Below the pieces are notes generated by a model. The model was not told the DNA's origin, did no database searches, and saw only the letters and a program-made list of their open reading frames with translations. Both the position numbers and the translations under genes were made by a program. From NCBI GenBank assembly GCA_018365455.1, contig JAGZJZ010000023.1, forward strand, positions 42,207-106,206: 64,000 bases of DNA, in the 5' to 3' direction. Positions within the stretch are counted from its first letter, which is position 1, and each line of letters opens with the position of its first letter. Below, one piece after another: positions 48,283 to 56,835 of the stretch. This DNA comes from Clostridiales bacterium (lineage in GTDB: Bacteria > Bacillota > Clostridia > Lachnospirales > Lachnospiraceae).

Positions 48283-49221
48283 TCAGGATACAATACCGTA
48301 TTTCAAAACATATTGATACATTTGCTCTTCTTCCAGATAGACGTCATCATACCTGCTCTTGACTTTTCCAACTTTGACATCCTCCATCAAATCATTGAGA
48401 AAACTTTTAAAATTCCGGTTATCATCCACCAGCCGATTTATCGTATCCCAATCAAGGGAATCTTTCTCTTTCGCTGAAAATAGTATCTCACTCTGCATAA
48501 AGTGTTCCGCATCCAGACGGATTACCCCAATCCCAAAGGCATTATTCAATCTCCGCAATTCATCCATCAGTTCCGGTTCCTCTGATATTTGAAGCGCAAC
48601 CAGGTACCCTTCATGCGCCCAGCTTGAATTTGACACTGCCTGAAAGTAATATTCCCGTAAGTTTGACAGAGTCAGGCTGATTTTCATCTCAAAAGAATAC
48701 AGCTTATATGGGTTGACCTTCAACACATCGAAAAGCTTCAGTGTATTATCCGTATAAGAATCAAATGGAAAATGAACCCCTACAATATCAGGATGCAGCC
48801 ATTTATTCTTACCGCTTTTCTCCCTCTTGGAAACTTCATGATAAATCGTCTTTGTCATACATTTAAAATGCTCGTCCGTGCAGACAAAACTGGATAGTAA
48901 AATATGTAAATCCCTTTCTGCAAACTTACTCTTTCTCCTGCCTGCAGCAGATTCCGGGATTCCTTTTTCTGGATTAATGTCCTTTCCTTTCAGATAAAAT
49001 TTAGCTGGCCTTTTACTAACCTGTATAAATACCGAATCCGTGTTGTTTTTGATATCCACATAGATTCTGGCTGACAGGGTCCTAATTGGTGTTTTGCCGG
49101 AAGAACCCAGCTTCTCATCAAGCCCCTGGTTACAGCCTGTTTCCCACATCTCTTCTACAGACAGCGGACTTTCCGAAGCTTTCAAAACTTCTTTTGCAAA
49201 ATCAACAAATCCAAATGACAT
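48283..49221 (-). CDS. HARE-HTH plus PD-(D/E)XK protein (HrgA-like)
   Basis: 312 residues. Residues 1-78 are a HARE-HTH winged helix (FVDFAKEVLKASESPLSVEE, then RTLSARIYVDIKNNTDSVF). Residues about 140-215 carry a PD-(D/E)XK core: D145 in LHPDIVGVH, E178 and K180 in YSFEMKISLT, Q194 in EYYFQAVSN. HARE-HTH domains sense modified DNA bases and often partner restriction enzymes. It sits at the edge of the prophage, with its own terminator. It may be phage-borne exclusion cargo or a host gene; HrgA-like restriction activity is inferred, not shown. Confidence 0.7.
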   Translation of the reverse strand: MSFGFVDFAKEVLKASESPLSVEEMWETGCNQGLDEKLGSSGKTPIRTLSARIYVDIKNNTDSVFIQVSKRPAKFYLKGKDINPEKGIPESAAGRRKSKFAERDLHILLSSFVCTDEHFKCMTKTIYHEVSKREKSGKNKWLHPDIVGVHFPFDSYTDNTLKLFDVLKVNPYKLYSFEMKISLTLSNLREYYFQAVSNSSWAHEGYLVALQISEEPELMDELRRLNNAFGIGVIRLDAEHFMQSEILFSAKEKDSLDWDTINRLVDDNRNFKSFLNDLMEDVKVGKVKSRYDDVYLEEEQMYQYVLKYGIVS

Positions 49222-49592
49222 ACCTACCTCTCCTTTGCCTTAATGTATGATTGAATATACCGGGGAACTCCCGAACGATATGTTTTCAGAACTGTGTATT
49301 CAGATAGGTTCAGTTTAAACGATGGATTGATAAATTACAAGCAAAAATTTAACATTGTTTATTTTACTCAGCAACTATCGCTTTTATCGCACAATACTGG
49401 TTTTGCCAGACAGTATACACTTTTGCTAAATAGTAAGGGTTTTGCCAGATTGTATCTTATGCCCGACAAAACCCTCATTTTCAAACTCTCCGGCGTTATC
49501 CCCGTCCCCCTATCTGCGGAAACTTATCCATCTCACCATCCGCCAAAACACAAATCCATTTTCTCCAAATAATCCCGCAACCCCGCCTAAAA
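49222..49592. repeat. Junction region with 20-bp periodic repeats
   Basis: No gene is seen in 371 bases between the HARE-HTH gene and rlmD. From 49381 to about 49460 four imperfect copies with a 20-base period occur: CTTTTATCGCACAATACTGG, TTTTGCCAGACAGTATACAC, TTTTGCTAAATAGTAAGGGT and TTTGCCAGATTGTATCTTAT. The common core is TTTTGCCAGA-x2-GTAT. The copies could bind a recombinase or regulator. A GTTTAAAC palindrome lies at about 49313. Confidence 0.55.
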
Positions 49593-50984
49593 TCAAGGTT
49601 TCCGCACGAGAAGCGTAACGGTCTCCACGTGCCCAGTATTCCCAAACATATCCACCCCCCGCACTCTCTCAACCTCATACCCCCCATCACAAAGATACCT
49701 CAGATCCCTTGCCAGCGTAGCGCTATCACAGCTCACATACACCACCTTAGGAACTCCCATTTCCAGGATAGCCTTCAGCAAAGCCTCCTCGCACCCTTTC
49801 CTTGGCGGATCTACCACAATCACATCCGCTTTCACATTCTCCTCAGCCAGCTTCTTCGGCAATACTTCTTCCGATTTCCCCACATAAAACTCAGCATTCT
49901 CAATCCCATTTAACTTAGCATTCCTCCTGGCGTCCTCTATCGCCTCCGGCACAATTTCCACTCCATATACCTGCTTAGCCCGTTGAGCTAAAAACAGCGA
50001 AATAGTCCCAATCCCGCAATAAAGATCCCACACCGTCTCATTCCCGGTAAGACCTGCATATTCCAGCGCAGTACCATAGAGTTTCTCCGTCTGTGCCGGG
50101 TTTACCTGATAGAAAGACAACGGAGAAATCTGATACTTCACATCACCGATATAATCTTCAATATATCCCTTTCCCCACAATTCTACGATCTCTCTCCCAA
50201 GAATTACATTCGTTTTCTCGCGATTTACATTGAGGGTTATACTGGTCATTCCATCCAGTTCACAGAGGCTTTTGATCAGTGCCTCCTGATTTGGCAGCGA
50301 CTTCCCATTTACAATGATACAGACCATAATCTCTTTCGTCCGAAAACCATAACGGATCAGAACATGGCGAACCAGGCCTTTTCCGGTAGTTTCATTGTAG
50401 GAAGAAACCTTGTTTTTGTTCATGTAATCAATAACTTTATCTAATATTGTTTCATTGATGTCAACGCCCAGGAAACATTTTCGATTGGGAATAATGTCAT
50501 GGGTTCTGCCTGCGTAGAAGCCTGCGATGATATTACCGTCCTTGTCTGTTCCGATGGGGAACTGGGCTTTGTTTCGGTAATAAAACGGTTCTTTCATTCC
50601 TATGATAGGCTCCATAGGTGGATTCTCAAACTTCCCGATTCGGATCAGATTGTTGCGGATTTTATTTTCTTTGAATATGAGCTGTTGATCGTAGGACATT
50701 TCCTGAATCTGGCAGCCACCGCATTGTCTGGCAACGGGACATTTGGCTTCTATGCGGTATGGGGAAGGCTCTTTAATGTTGATCATTCTTGCATAGCCAT
50801 AATTTTTCTTGGCTTTTGTGATTTTTGCTTCGATCACATCTCCAATCACCGCATCTTTGACAAACAGCGTATATCCGTCTACCTTGCCTATTCCTTCTCC
50901 ATCCATGCCAATATCTTCTATTTTAACTTCCACTAAATCATTCTTCTTCATTGAAATAACTTCTGCTCGATCATTCTTTTTCAT
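49593..50984 (-). CDS. rlmD: 23S rRNA (uracil-5-)-methyltransferase, RlmD/RumA type
   Basis: 463 residues. The N-terminal TRAM domain is followed by CPVARQCGGC, the Fe-S cysteines, with a further Cys in NRKCFLG. The SAM-dependent part has WDLYCGIGTISLFLA, then VVDPPRKGCEEALL, and the catalytic cysteine in VYVSCDSATLARDL. It methylates U1939 or U747 in 23S rRNA; many Gram-positive genomes carry more than one such gene. The N-terminus repeats MKKND-x2-EV twice in tandem, so the real start may be the second one. This gene is a known integration site for mobile elements in other Firmicutes; the frame is full-length here. Confidence 0.9.
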   Translation of the reverse strand: MKKNDRAEVISMKKNDLVEVKIEDIGMDGEGIGKVDGYTLFVKDAVIGDVIEAKITKAKKNYGYARMINIKEPSPYRIEAKCPVARQCGGCQIQEMSYDQQLIFKENKIRNNLIRIGKFENPPMEPIIGMKEPFYYRNKAQFPIGTDKDGNIIAGFYAGRTHDIIPNRKCFLGVDINETILDKVIDYMNKNKVSSYNETTGKGLVRHVLIRYGFRTKEIMVCIIVNGKSLPNQEALIKSLCELDGMTSITLNVNREKTNVILGREIVELWGKGYIEDYIGDVKYQISPLSFYQVNPAQTEKLYGTALEYAGLTGNETVWDLYCGIGTISLFLAQRAKQVYGVEIVPEAIEDARRNAKLNGIENAEFYVGKSEEVLPKKLAEENVKADVIVVDPPRKGCEEALLKAILEMGVPKVVYVSCDSATLARDLRYLCDGGYEVERVRGVDMFGNTGHVETVTLLVRKP

Positions 50985-51031
50985 TAAAACAATTTCCCTT
51001 TCATCTGTCTGATGTAAATAACAATTGAAAA

Positions 51032-51063
51032 TATAGCAGGCACCGACCGGGCTGCCTGCTATA
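51032..51063. terminator. Bidirectional-looking terminator upstream of rlmD
   Basis: TATAGCAGGCA (51032-51042) and TGCCTGCTATA (51053-51063) are exact inverse copies. On the minus strand TTTTC follows. It separates the HD/OB-fold gene from rlmD. Confidence 0.8.
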
Positions 51064-51152
51064 CACGTCCTGACTATTTTGTTGTATAAAATCCATTACG
51101 TACACACAACACCCCGACCGTCTCCAGCCAATTCGTCACCATCTATCTTTCC

Positions 51153-52097
51153 TTATATACTGGTCTTCCGAATATTAGATTCAAACAACCGGTTATACCC
51201 AAGCCAATCCATATTATCCCCAGCGCCCATGATCACTTCCTTCATGGTCTCCATCTTCGCATCGGTATTGTCAGCCAGATTCAGTGCCACTGCTTCTGCA
51301 AGAGCCGGCTTTTTCGGAGAGCCGTATTCCAGTTCACCATGATGCGCCAGGATGCAGTGTCTCAATTCGCTTGCCAGTTTTGCCGGGAAGTTTGGTATTT
51401 TCCGGATGCTGCTGCCCAGTAATTCCGCTCCGATGAAAATGTGGCCCAGTAGCTGTCCATCATCTGTGTAATCATTCTCCGGGAATGCAGATAACTCACG
51501 CATTTTACCAATATCATGGAAGACTGCTGAGGTAAACAGCAGATCCTTGTTCAAAAATGGATACTGACGTACATAGTCTGCGCAGAGGTTCAGCACGCCA
51601 AGGGTATGTTCTAACAGCCCTCCCACAAATCCATGATGCACGGATTTTGCTGCGGAATGGAATTTAAATGCTTTGATAAAGCTTTCATTTTTCACGAAAA
51701 AGCTGTCTGTAAGCTCTTTGAGATATGGGTTTTGGATCTGACCGATCAGATTCAGAAGCTCTTTGTACATTTCTTCAATGTTTCTGGAGCTCACGGGAAG
51801 ATAATCCGCTGGTTCATATTCGCCGGACTGAGCTTTCCGGACACGTTTTATATTTAACTGCAAAGTTCCCTGGAAGCTGGTTACGTCTCCTACTACATCT
51901 ATGTAATCCATGGCATCGAAATCGTCGATTCCCTGGGAATTGGGATCCCAGATCTTCGCATCGATTGTGCCAGTCTTGTCCTGAAGAACAACGTTTTCAT
52001 AAGTTTTTCCGTTTTTGGTTATGGCGGACTGTTTATATTTGCATAAATAGATATCTCCGACACGTTCACCCTCACGCAGCATTTCAATGTATTTCAT
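51153..52097 (-). CDS. 3'-5' exoribonuclease YhaM-like (OB fold and HD domain)
   Basis: 314 residues. The OB fold covers about 15-110 (ENVVLQDKTGTIDAKIWDP). The HD domain carries HHGFVGGLLEHTLGVLN, AVFHDIGKMREL (HD pair), HIFIGAEL and ILAHHGELEYGSPKKP. This order is that of B. subtilis YhaM, an exonuclease acting on RNA and single-strand DNA. It is a stand-alone host gene of normal length, closed by the hairpin at 51032-51063. Confidence 0.88.
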   Translation of the reverse strand: MKYIEMLREGERVGDIYLCKYKQSAITKNGKTYENVVLQDKTGTIDAKIWDPNSQGIDDFDAMDYIDVVGDVTSFQGTLQLNIKRVRKAQSGEYEPADYLPVSSRNIEEMYKELLNLIGQIQNPYLKELTDSFFVKNESFIKAFKFHSAAKSVHHGFVGGLLEHTLGVLNLCADYVRQYPFLNKDLLFTSAVFHDIGKMRELSAFPENDYTDDGQLLGHIFIGAELLGSSIRKIPNFPAKLASELRHCILAHHGELEYGSPKKPALAEAVALNLADNTDAKMETMKEVIMGAGDNMDWLGYNRLFESNIRKTSI

Positions 52098-52177
52098 AAC
52101 TTTTTTCTCTTACCTTTCCAAACTGTATATTATTTATAATCGCCGTTCACGATTATACCACAAATAACCCCAGGAAT

Positions 52178-53479
52178 CTACTGTGCATTTCCAAGTGTTA
52201 CGTCAGCGTTGATTTCAGCGTAATTGCCATCAAGCCCCTGGCGCATCAGCATCACATGGGCAATGTCTTCCGGCCTTAATTTCCCCAGCTGGTCGCTGTA
52301 CTGTTTCATATTTGTGATTTTTTCCCCATTTATGGATATCAGTATATCTGCTTTTTGAATACCGGCATACATTGCGGGAGAATCTGCGGCTATTTCTTTT
52401 ACATAGACGCCCTCGGGAATGAGGGATTCCTTTTGCATACTTTCGGTAACTTCTTTTCCGATAATACCCATATAAGCCATTTCCACGTTATTGGTCATAT
52501 TCTCGATCATCTGCCGTATTTCGGAAATCGATACACCGGTTACTGTGGACTGTTCCATTTGGTTTGAAAAATCCCTGGTGATGACTCCTACTATTTTACC
52601 GTCCAGATTTACCAGAATACCACTGCCTTCGCTGCTTCCAATAATATCGGTGTTGATCATATTATATTCTCTGTCTTCTACCGATGTTGGGAAAATCGAT
52701 GTGACCATGCCAAATGCAATTGATTCCGTATAACCCATGGGACTGCCAATTGCAATCACCGGTACGCCCTGAGATACGGAGCAGGAGCTCGCCAATGCCG
52801 ATGTATCGATGAGATTTTTCGTCTCTTCCGGAATCTTACTGATCGGAAGCCTCACCAGCGCCATATCGGTTATGGGATCCTGTTTCTGCACATCTGCGTC
52901 CACCATAGTTGCATCGGGGAATGTTACCCGTACACGTTCTGCACTTTCAAGAACCGCTGATTCGGTCAACACGTACATATATGCACCGTTTGCCGCTACA
53001 ATCAGTCCGGACGCTTCTACATTGTTTTCCGATGGTTCGTTAAACAGATCCACATTGCTGCTGCTTCCCGTCACCGTTACCACGGCTCTTTGTGCTTCTC
53101 TGGCTACCGAGTACATCTGACTGTATAGTTTTTTATAATCCGACAAGTTAAGCGCCTTTTCTTCAATGACTGTCTGCGGTATGATCTCGCTCTCTTCTTC
53201 TGTCACCACCGCGTCGGTCGGCTTTTCTGTCGGTTTTTCCGTCGGCTTCTCTGTCTCTTCTTCTTGCGCAATTACGATCTGTGTCGGGGTCTGGGGCTCT
53301 CCAAATTTTTGTTTTGCCCATGGCGTAATGACTGCAAATGTCAATCCGGCTACAGCGCCGAATACAACAGCAAGTCCTACCGCTGCTCCCGTCTTCAGAA
53401 ACCATTTCTTCTTATAAAATGGCTTTGTCTTAATATGCTCATTGATAAAAGTAAAATCCTTTTTTCCTTGTTGCGACAT
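52178..53479 (-). CDS. HtrA-like protein with degenerate protease site, PDZ
   Basis: 433 residues from the ATG after AAGGAGAG. A cytosolic start, one transmembrane helix (GAAVGLAVVFGAVAGLTFAV) and an acidic/threonine linker with repeated EKPTEKPT come first. The trypsin-like domain follows, then a PDZ domain (VKEIAADSPAMYAGIQKADI). Compared with HtrA, the histidine position reads LTESAVLES in place of LTNxHVV, and the serine position SEGSGILVN in place of GNSGGPLVN; only the aspartate (ITDMALVRL) fits. So cleavage activity is doubtful. It is anchored outside the membrane and might bind misfolded proteins. Located next to mutS2, divergently. Confidence 0.8.
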   Translation of the reverse strand: MSQQGKKDFTFINEHIKTKPFYKKKWFLKTGAAVGLAVVFGAVAGLTFAVITPWAKQKFGEPQTPTQIVIAQEEETEKPTEKPTEKPTDAVVTEEESEIIPQTVIEEKALNLSDYKKLYSQMYSVAREAQRAVVTVTGSSSNVDLFNEPSENNVEASGLIVAANGAYMYVLTESAVLESAERVRVTFPDATMVDADVQKQDPITDMALVRLPISKIPEETKNLIDTSALASSCSVSQGVPVIAIGSPMGYTESIAFGMVTSIFPTSVEDREYNMINTDIIGSSEGSGILVNLDGKIVGVITRDFSNQMEQSTVTGVSISEIRQMIENMTNNVEMAYMGIIGKEVTESMQKESLIPEGVYVKEIAADSPAMYAGIQKADILISINGEKITNMKQYSDQLGKLRPEDIAHVMLMRQGLDGNYAEINADVTLGNAQ

Positions 53480-53706
53480 AAAAGTACTCTCCTTCTCACA
53501 GTAAAACACATATCCCCACAGTAATGTCCTAATTCTATCAAACACATATGAACAATCTATGAATTTTAGAAAAATTTAGGTTTTCAATTGTCCGTTTATG
53601 GGGTATGATAGAAGCAGGCTAATAGAGCGTATCTAAATCCGATGCACCAATACGTACGCTTTAACATTCAAGGCTCTAACTATAAAATAGATAAACAGGT
53701 GAATTT

Positions 53707-56085
53707 ATGAATCAAAAAGCATTAAAAACATTGGAATATTACAAAATCATAGATCAGCTTACGGAATTTGCAGGTTCCCTTCTTGGCAAGGAACAGTGTA
53801 AGAACCTGCTTCCTTCCTCTGATATAGAAGAAATTGGGATTATGCAGCACGAAACAAGGGACGCCCTTTTACGCATTTATCAAAAAGGAAGCGTATCCTT
53901 TTCAGGAGTAACGGATATCCGGGGTTCTTTAAAGCGCCTCGATATCGGAAGTATTCTCAGCATGGAAGAATTACTGCGCATCTGCAAGCTGCTTGAGACC
54001 TGCAGCCGTGTGAAATCCTATTCCCGGGGTGAGACAGATAATGATGAACCGGACTGTCTGGATGAAATGTTCGAGGCATTGCAGCCGCTGACCCCGCTTT
54101 CTACAGAAATCAGACGCTGTATTCCTTCGGAAACGGAGATCAGCGATGATGCCAGCCCTGCACTTCATCATATCAGACGCCAGATGAAGCAGACAAATGA
54201 CAAGATCCATTCCCAGCTCTCTTCTATGGTAAACGGATCTGTCCGTACTTATTTACAGGATGCGGTTATTACTATGCGAAATGGCCGCTACTGCATTCCC
54301 GTTAAGGCTGAATACCGGGGGCAGGTACCGGGTATGATCCATGACCAGTCTTCCACCGGCTCCACAATATTTGTGGAACCCATGGCCGTGGTTAAGTTAA
54401 ACAACGATATCCGGGAACTGGAATTAAAGGAAGAAAAAGAAATTGAAGTGATCCTTTCTACTTTAAGTTCACAGGCAGCTGAAGAGCTGGAAGCACTGGA
54501 AGAAGATCTGGCACTATTGACAAAATTAGACTTTATTTTTGCCCGTGCCATGCTGGCAAAATCCTATAACGGAAGTGAACCCATCTTTAATGAACGGGGA
54601 TATATCAATATCAAAAAAGGACGCCATCCTCTGCTGGATAAGAAAAAAGTTGTGCCAATTGATATCCAGCTGGGACAGCAATTTGAACTTCTGATTATTA
54701 CCGGTCCTAATACCGGTGGTAAGACGGTTTCCTTAAAAACAGTGGGCTTATTTACCCTGATGGGGCAGGCTGGTCTGCATATACCGGCATTTGACCGCTC
54801 GGAGCTGGCTGTATTTGAAGAAGTTTATGCCGATATCGGAGATGAACAGAGTATTGAGCAGAGCCTTAGTACCTTTTCTTCCCATATGACCAATATTGTT
54901 ACTATTTTGGAACATGCAACGGATAAATCACTGGTTCTGTTTGATGAATTAGGTGCCGGAACTGACCCTACGGAAGGTGCCGCTCTTGCAATTGCCATTC
55001 TGAGCAATCTGCACCGCCAGGGCATCCGGACAATGGCGACCACCCATTACAGCGAACTGAAAGTATTTGCCCTTTCTACCCCTGGGGTGGAAAATGGCTG
55101 CTGTGAATTTAACGTGGAAACCCTCCGCCCGACTTATCGCCTCCTGATCGGCATTCCAGGCAAGAGTAACGCCTTTGCCATTTCCGGTAAACTGGGTCTG
55201 CCACAGGAGATCATCGAGGAGGCAAAGGGACATTTAAGTGAACAGGACGAGAGTTTTGAAGACCTGATTACGAACCTGGAAAACAGCCGGGTAACCATTG
55301 AACAGGAGCGGGAGGAAATTAACCGCTATAAACAGGAAATCCAGACCCTGAAAGAAAAGCTGGAAGAGAAACAGGTAAAACTGAATACCAGTAAAGATAA
55401 GATTCTAAGAGAAGCAAATGAACAGGCTCACCAGATTCTTCGTGAGGCAAAAGAATACGCAGACACAACCATTAAGAATTTTAACAAATTCGGCAAAGAA
55501 GGAATTTCCTCCAAGCTTATGGAGCAGGAACGCAGCCGACTTCGTGAAAAAATGTCTTCCGTAGAAAAAAATCTGGCTATGAAGGCAGAAAAAAAAGCCG
55601 TTAAGGCAATTAAACCGAAAGAACTGCGTGTGGGCGACAGCGTGAAGGTCCTGAGCCTGAACCTGCGGGGAACCGTAAGTACCCTGCCCAATGCCAAGGG
55701 CGATCTGTTTGTTCAGATGGGCATTCTGCGCTCCCAGGTAAATATAAGCGATCTGGAACGTATCGATGAACCGGTTATAACCGCCCCGAACATGAGCCGG
55801 GCCGGCAGCGGAAAGATAAAAATGTCCAAATCTGCTTCTGTGGGCATTGAAATTAACCTGCTTGGCAAGACCTCCGACGAAGCCCTTGCCGAACTGGACA
55901 AATACCTGGATGACGCTTACCTGGCACATATGCCATCTGTTCGCGTTGTACACGGTAAAGGTACCGGTGCACTTCGTAAAGCGGTGCACAACTATCTGAG
56001 GCGTTCAAAGATCGTAGCTTCTTACCGCCTCGGTGAATTTGGTGAAGGTGATTCCGGCGTTACAATTGTAGAATTTAACAAATAG
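53707..56085 (+). CDS. mutS2: MutS2 endonuclease/ATPase
   Basis: 792 residues, full length. The ATPase has Walker A GPNTGGKT near residue 333 and VLFDELGAGTDPTEGAAL as Walker B and the following loop. A long coiled coil (TIEQEREEINRYKQEIQTLK and on) and a KOW-like part (LRVGDSVKVLSLNLRGTVS) precede a C-terminal Smr nuclease domain (VRVVHGKGTGALRKAVHNYL). MutS2 suppresses recombination and rescues collided ribosomes in Gram-positives. No nearby repeat or prophage signal affects it. A leader of 120 bases upstream has no clear -35. Confidence 0.95.
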   Translation: MNQKALKTLEYYKIIDQLTEFAGSLLGKEQCKNLLPSSDIEEIGIMQHETRDALLRIYQKGSVSFSGVTDIRGSLKRLDIGSILSMEELLRICKLLETCSRVKSYSRGETDNDEPDCLDEMFEALQPLTPLSTEIRRCIPSETEISDDASPALHHIRRQMKQTNDKIHSQLSSMVNGSVRTYLQDAVITMRNGRYCIPVKAEYRGQVPGMIHDQSSTGSTIFVEPMAVVKLNNDIRELELKEEKEIEVILSTLSSQAAEELEALEEDLALLTKLDFIFARAMLAKSYNGSEPIFNERGYINIKKGRHPLLDKKKVVPIDIQLGQQFELLIITGPNTGGKTVSLKTVGLFTLMGQAGLHIPAFDRSELAVFEEVYADIGDEQSIEQSLSTFSSHMTNIVTILEHATDKSLVLFDELGAGTDPTEGAALAIAILSNLHRQGIRTMATTHYSELKVFALSTPGVENGCCEFNVETLRPTYRLLIGIPGKSNAFAISGKLGLPQEIIEEAKGHLSEQDESFEDLITNLENSRVTIEQEREEINRYKQEIQTLKEKLEEKQVKLNTSKDKILREANEQAHQILREAKEYADTTIKNFNKFGKEGISSKLMEQERSRLREKMSSVEKNLAMKAEKKAVKAIKPKELRVGDSVKVLSLNLRGTVSTLPNAKGDLFVQMGILRSQVNISDLERIDEPVITAPNMSRAGSGKIKMSKSASVGIEINLLGKTSDEALAELDKYLDDAYLAHMPSVRVVHGKGTGALRKAVHNYLRRSKIVASYRLGEFGEGDSGVTIVEFNK

Positions 56086-56133
56086 TAATATGGGATATTC
56101 ACTTACATTTATTCCACATTTAAGGAGGTCATT

Positions 56134-56835
56134 ATGGTGACAAGACAGAAAATCATGATCGTAGATGATGATGCTAACATTGCAGAACTTATTTCTCTTT
56201 ATTTAACAAAAGAATGTTTTGATACAAAGATGGTATATGACGGGGAAGAGGCAATCAAAGAATTCGACCATTTCCAGCCCAACCTGATCCTGCTGGATCT
56301 GATGCTTCCGGGTATGGATGGCTATCAGGTCTGCCGTGAAATCCGGCAGAAATCTTCCGTTCCGATTATTATGCTCTCCGCCAAGGGAGAAATCTTTGAT
56401 AAAGTTTTAGGTTTGGAATTAGGTGCCGATGATTATATGATCAAGCCCTTTGATTCCAAAGAGCTGGTAGCCCGGGTAAAGGCAGTACTCCGCCGCTTCC
56501 AGCCGGAAAAACCCGCTGCAGCAAAGCCAGCTGGAAAATACGTGGAATATCAGGATCTGGTCATCAATCAGACCAATTATTCCGTAGTCTATATGGGGGA
56601 AACGGTGGACATGCCGCCAAAAGAGCTGGAATTATTATATTTTCTGGCTTCATCCCCAAACCAGGTGTTCACCAGAGAACAGCTTCTGGATCACATCTGG
56701 GGCTATGAATACATCGGTGATACCCGTACCGTAGACGTACATATTAAGCGCCTTCGTGAAAAAATCAAAGACCATGCAAACTGGGCAATTTCCACAGTCT
56801 GGGGCATCGGTTACAAATTTGAGGTGAAATCTTAA
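56134..56835 (+). CDS. OmpR-family response regulator
   Basis: 233 residues. The receiver has DDD at 11-13, the phosphate-accepting D55 in LILLDLMLPGMDG and the lysine in YMIKPFDSKEL. The C-terminal winged helix ends DTRTVDVHIKRLREKIKDH. It pairs with the histidine kinase whose start overlaps its stop by one base (TAATG). AAGGAGG precedes the ATG. The target genes are unknown; none next to it look like specific targets. Confidence 0.94.
   Translation: MVTRQKIMIVDDDANIAELISLYLTKECFDTKMVYDGEEAIKEFDHFQPNLILLDLMLPGMDGYQVCREIRQKSSVPIIMLSAKGEIFDKVLGLELGADDYMIKPFDSKELVARVKAVLRRFQPEKPAAAKPAGKYVEYQDLVINQTNYSVVYMGETVDMPPKELELLYFLASSPNQVFTREQLLDHIWGYEYIGDTRTVDVHIKRLREKIKDHANWAISTVWGIGYKFEVKS

Noticed and set aside
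4172..49302. GTATTCA shared between the left flank (4172-4178) and the right junction (49296-49302) as attL/attR core
   Set aside because: A 7-base match between regions of this size is expected by chance several times, and the left copy overlaps the IS target repeat.
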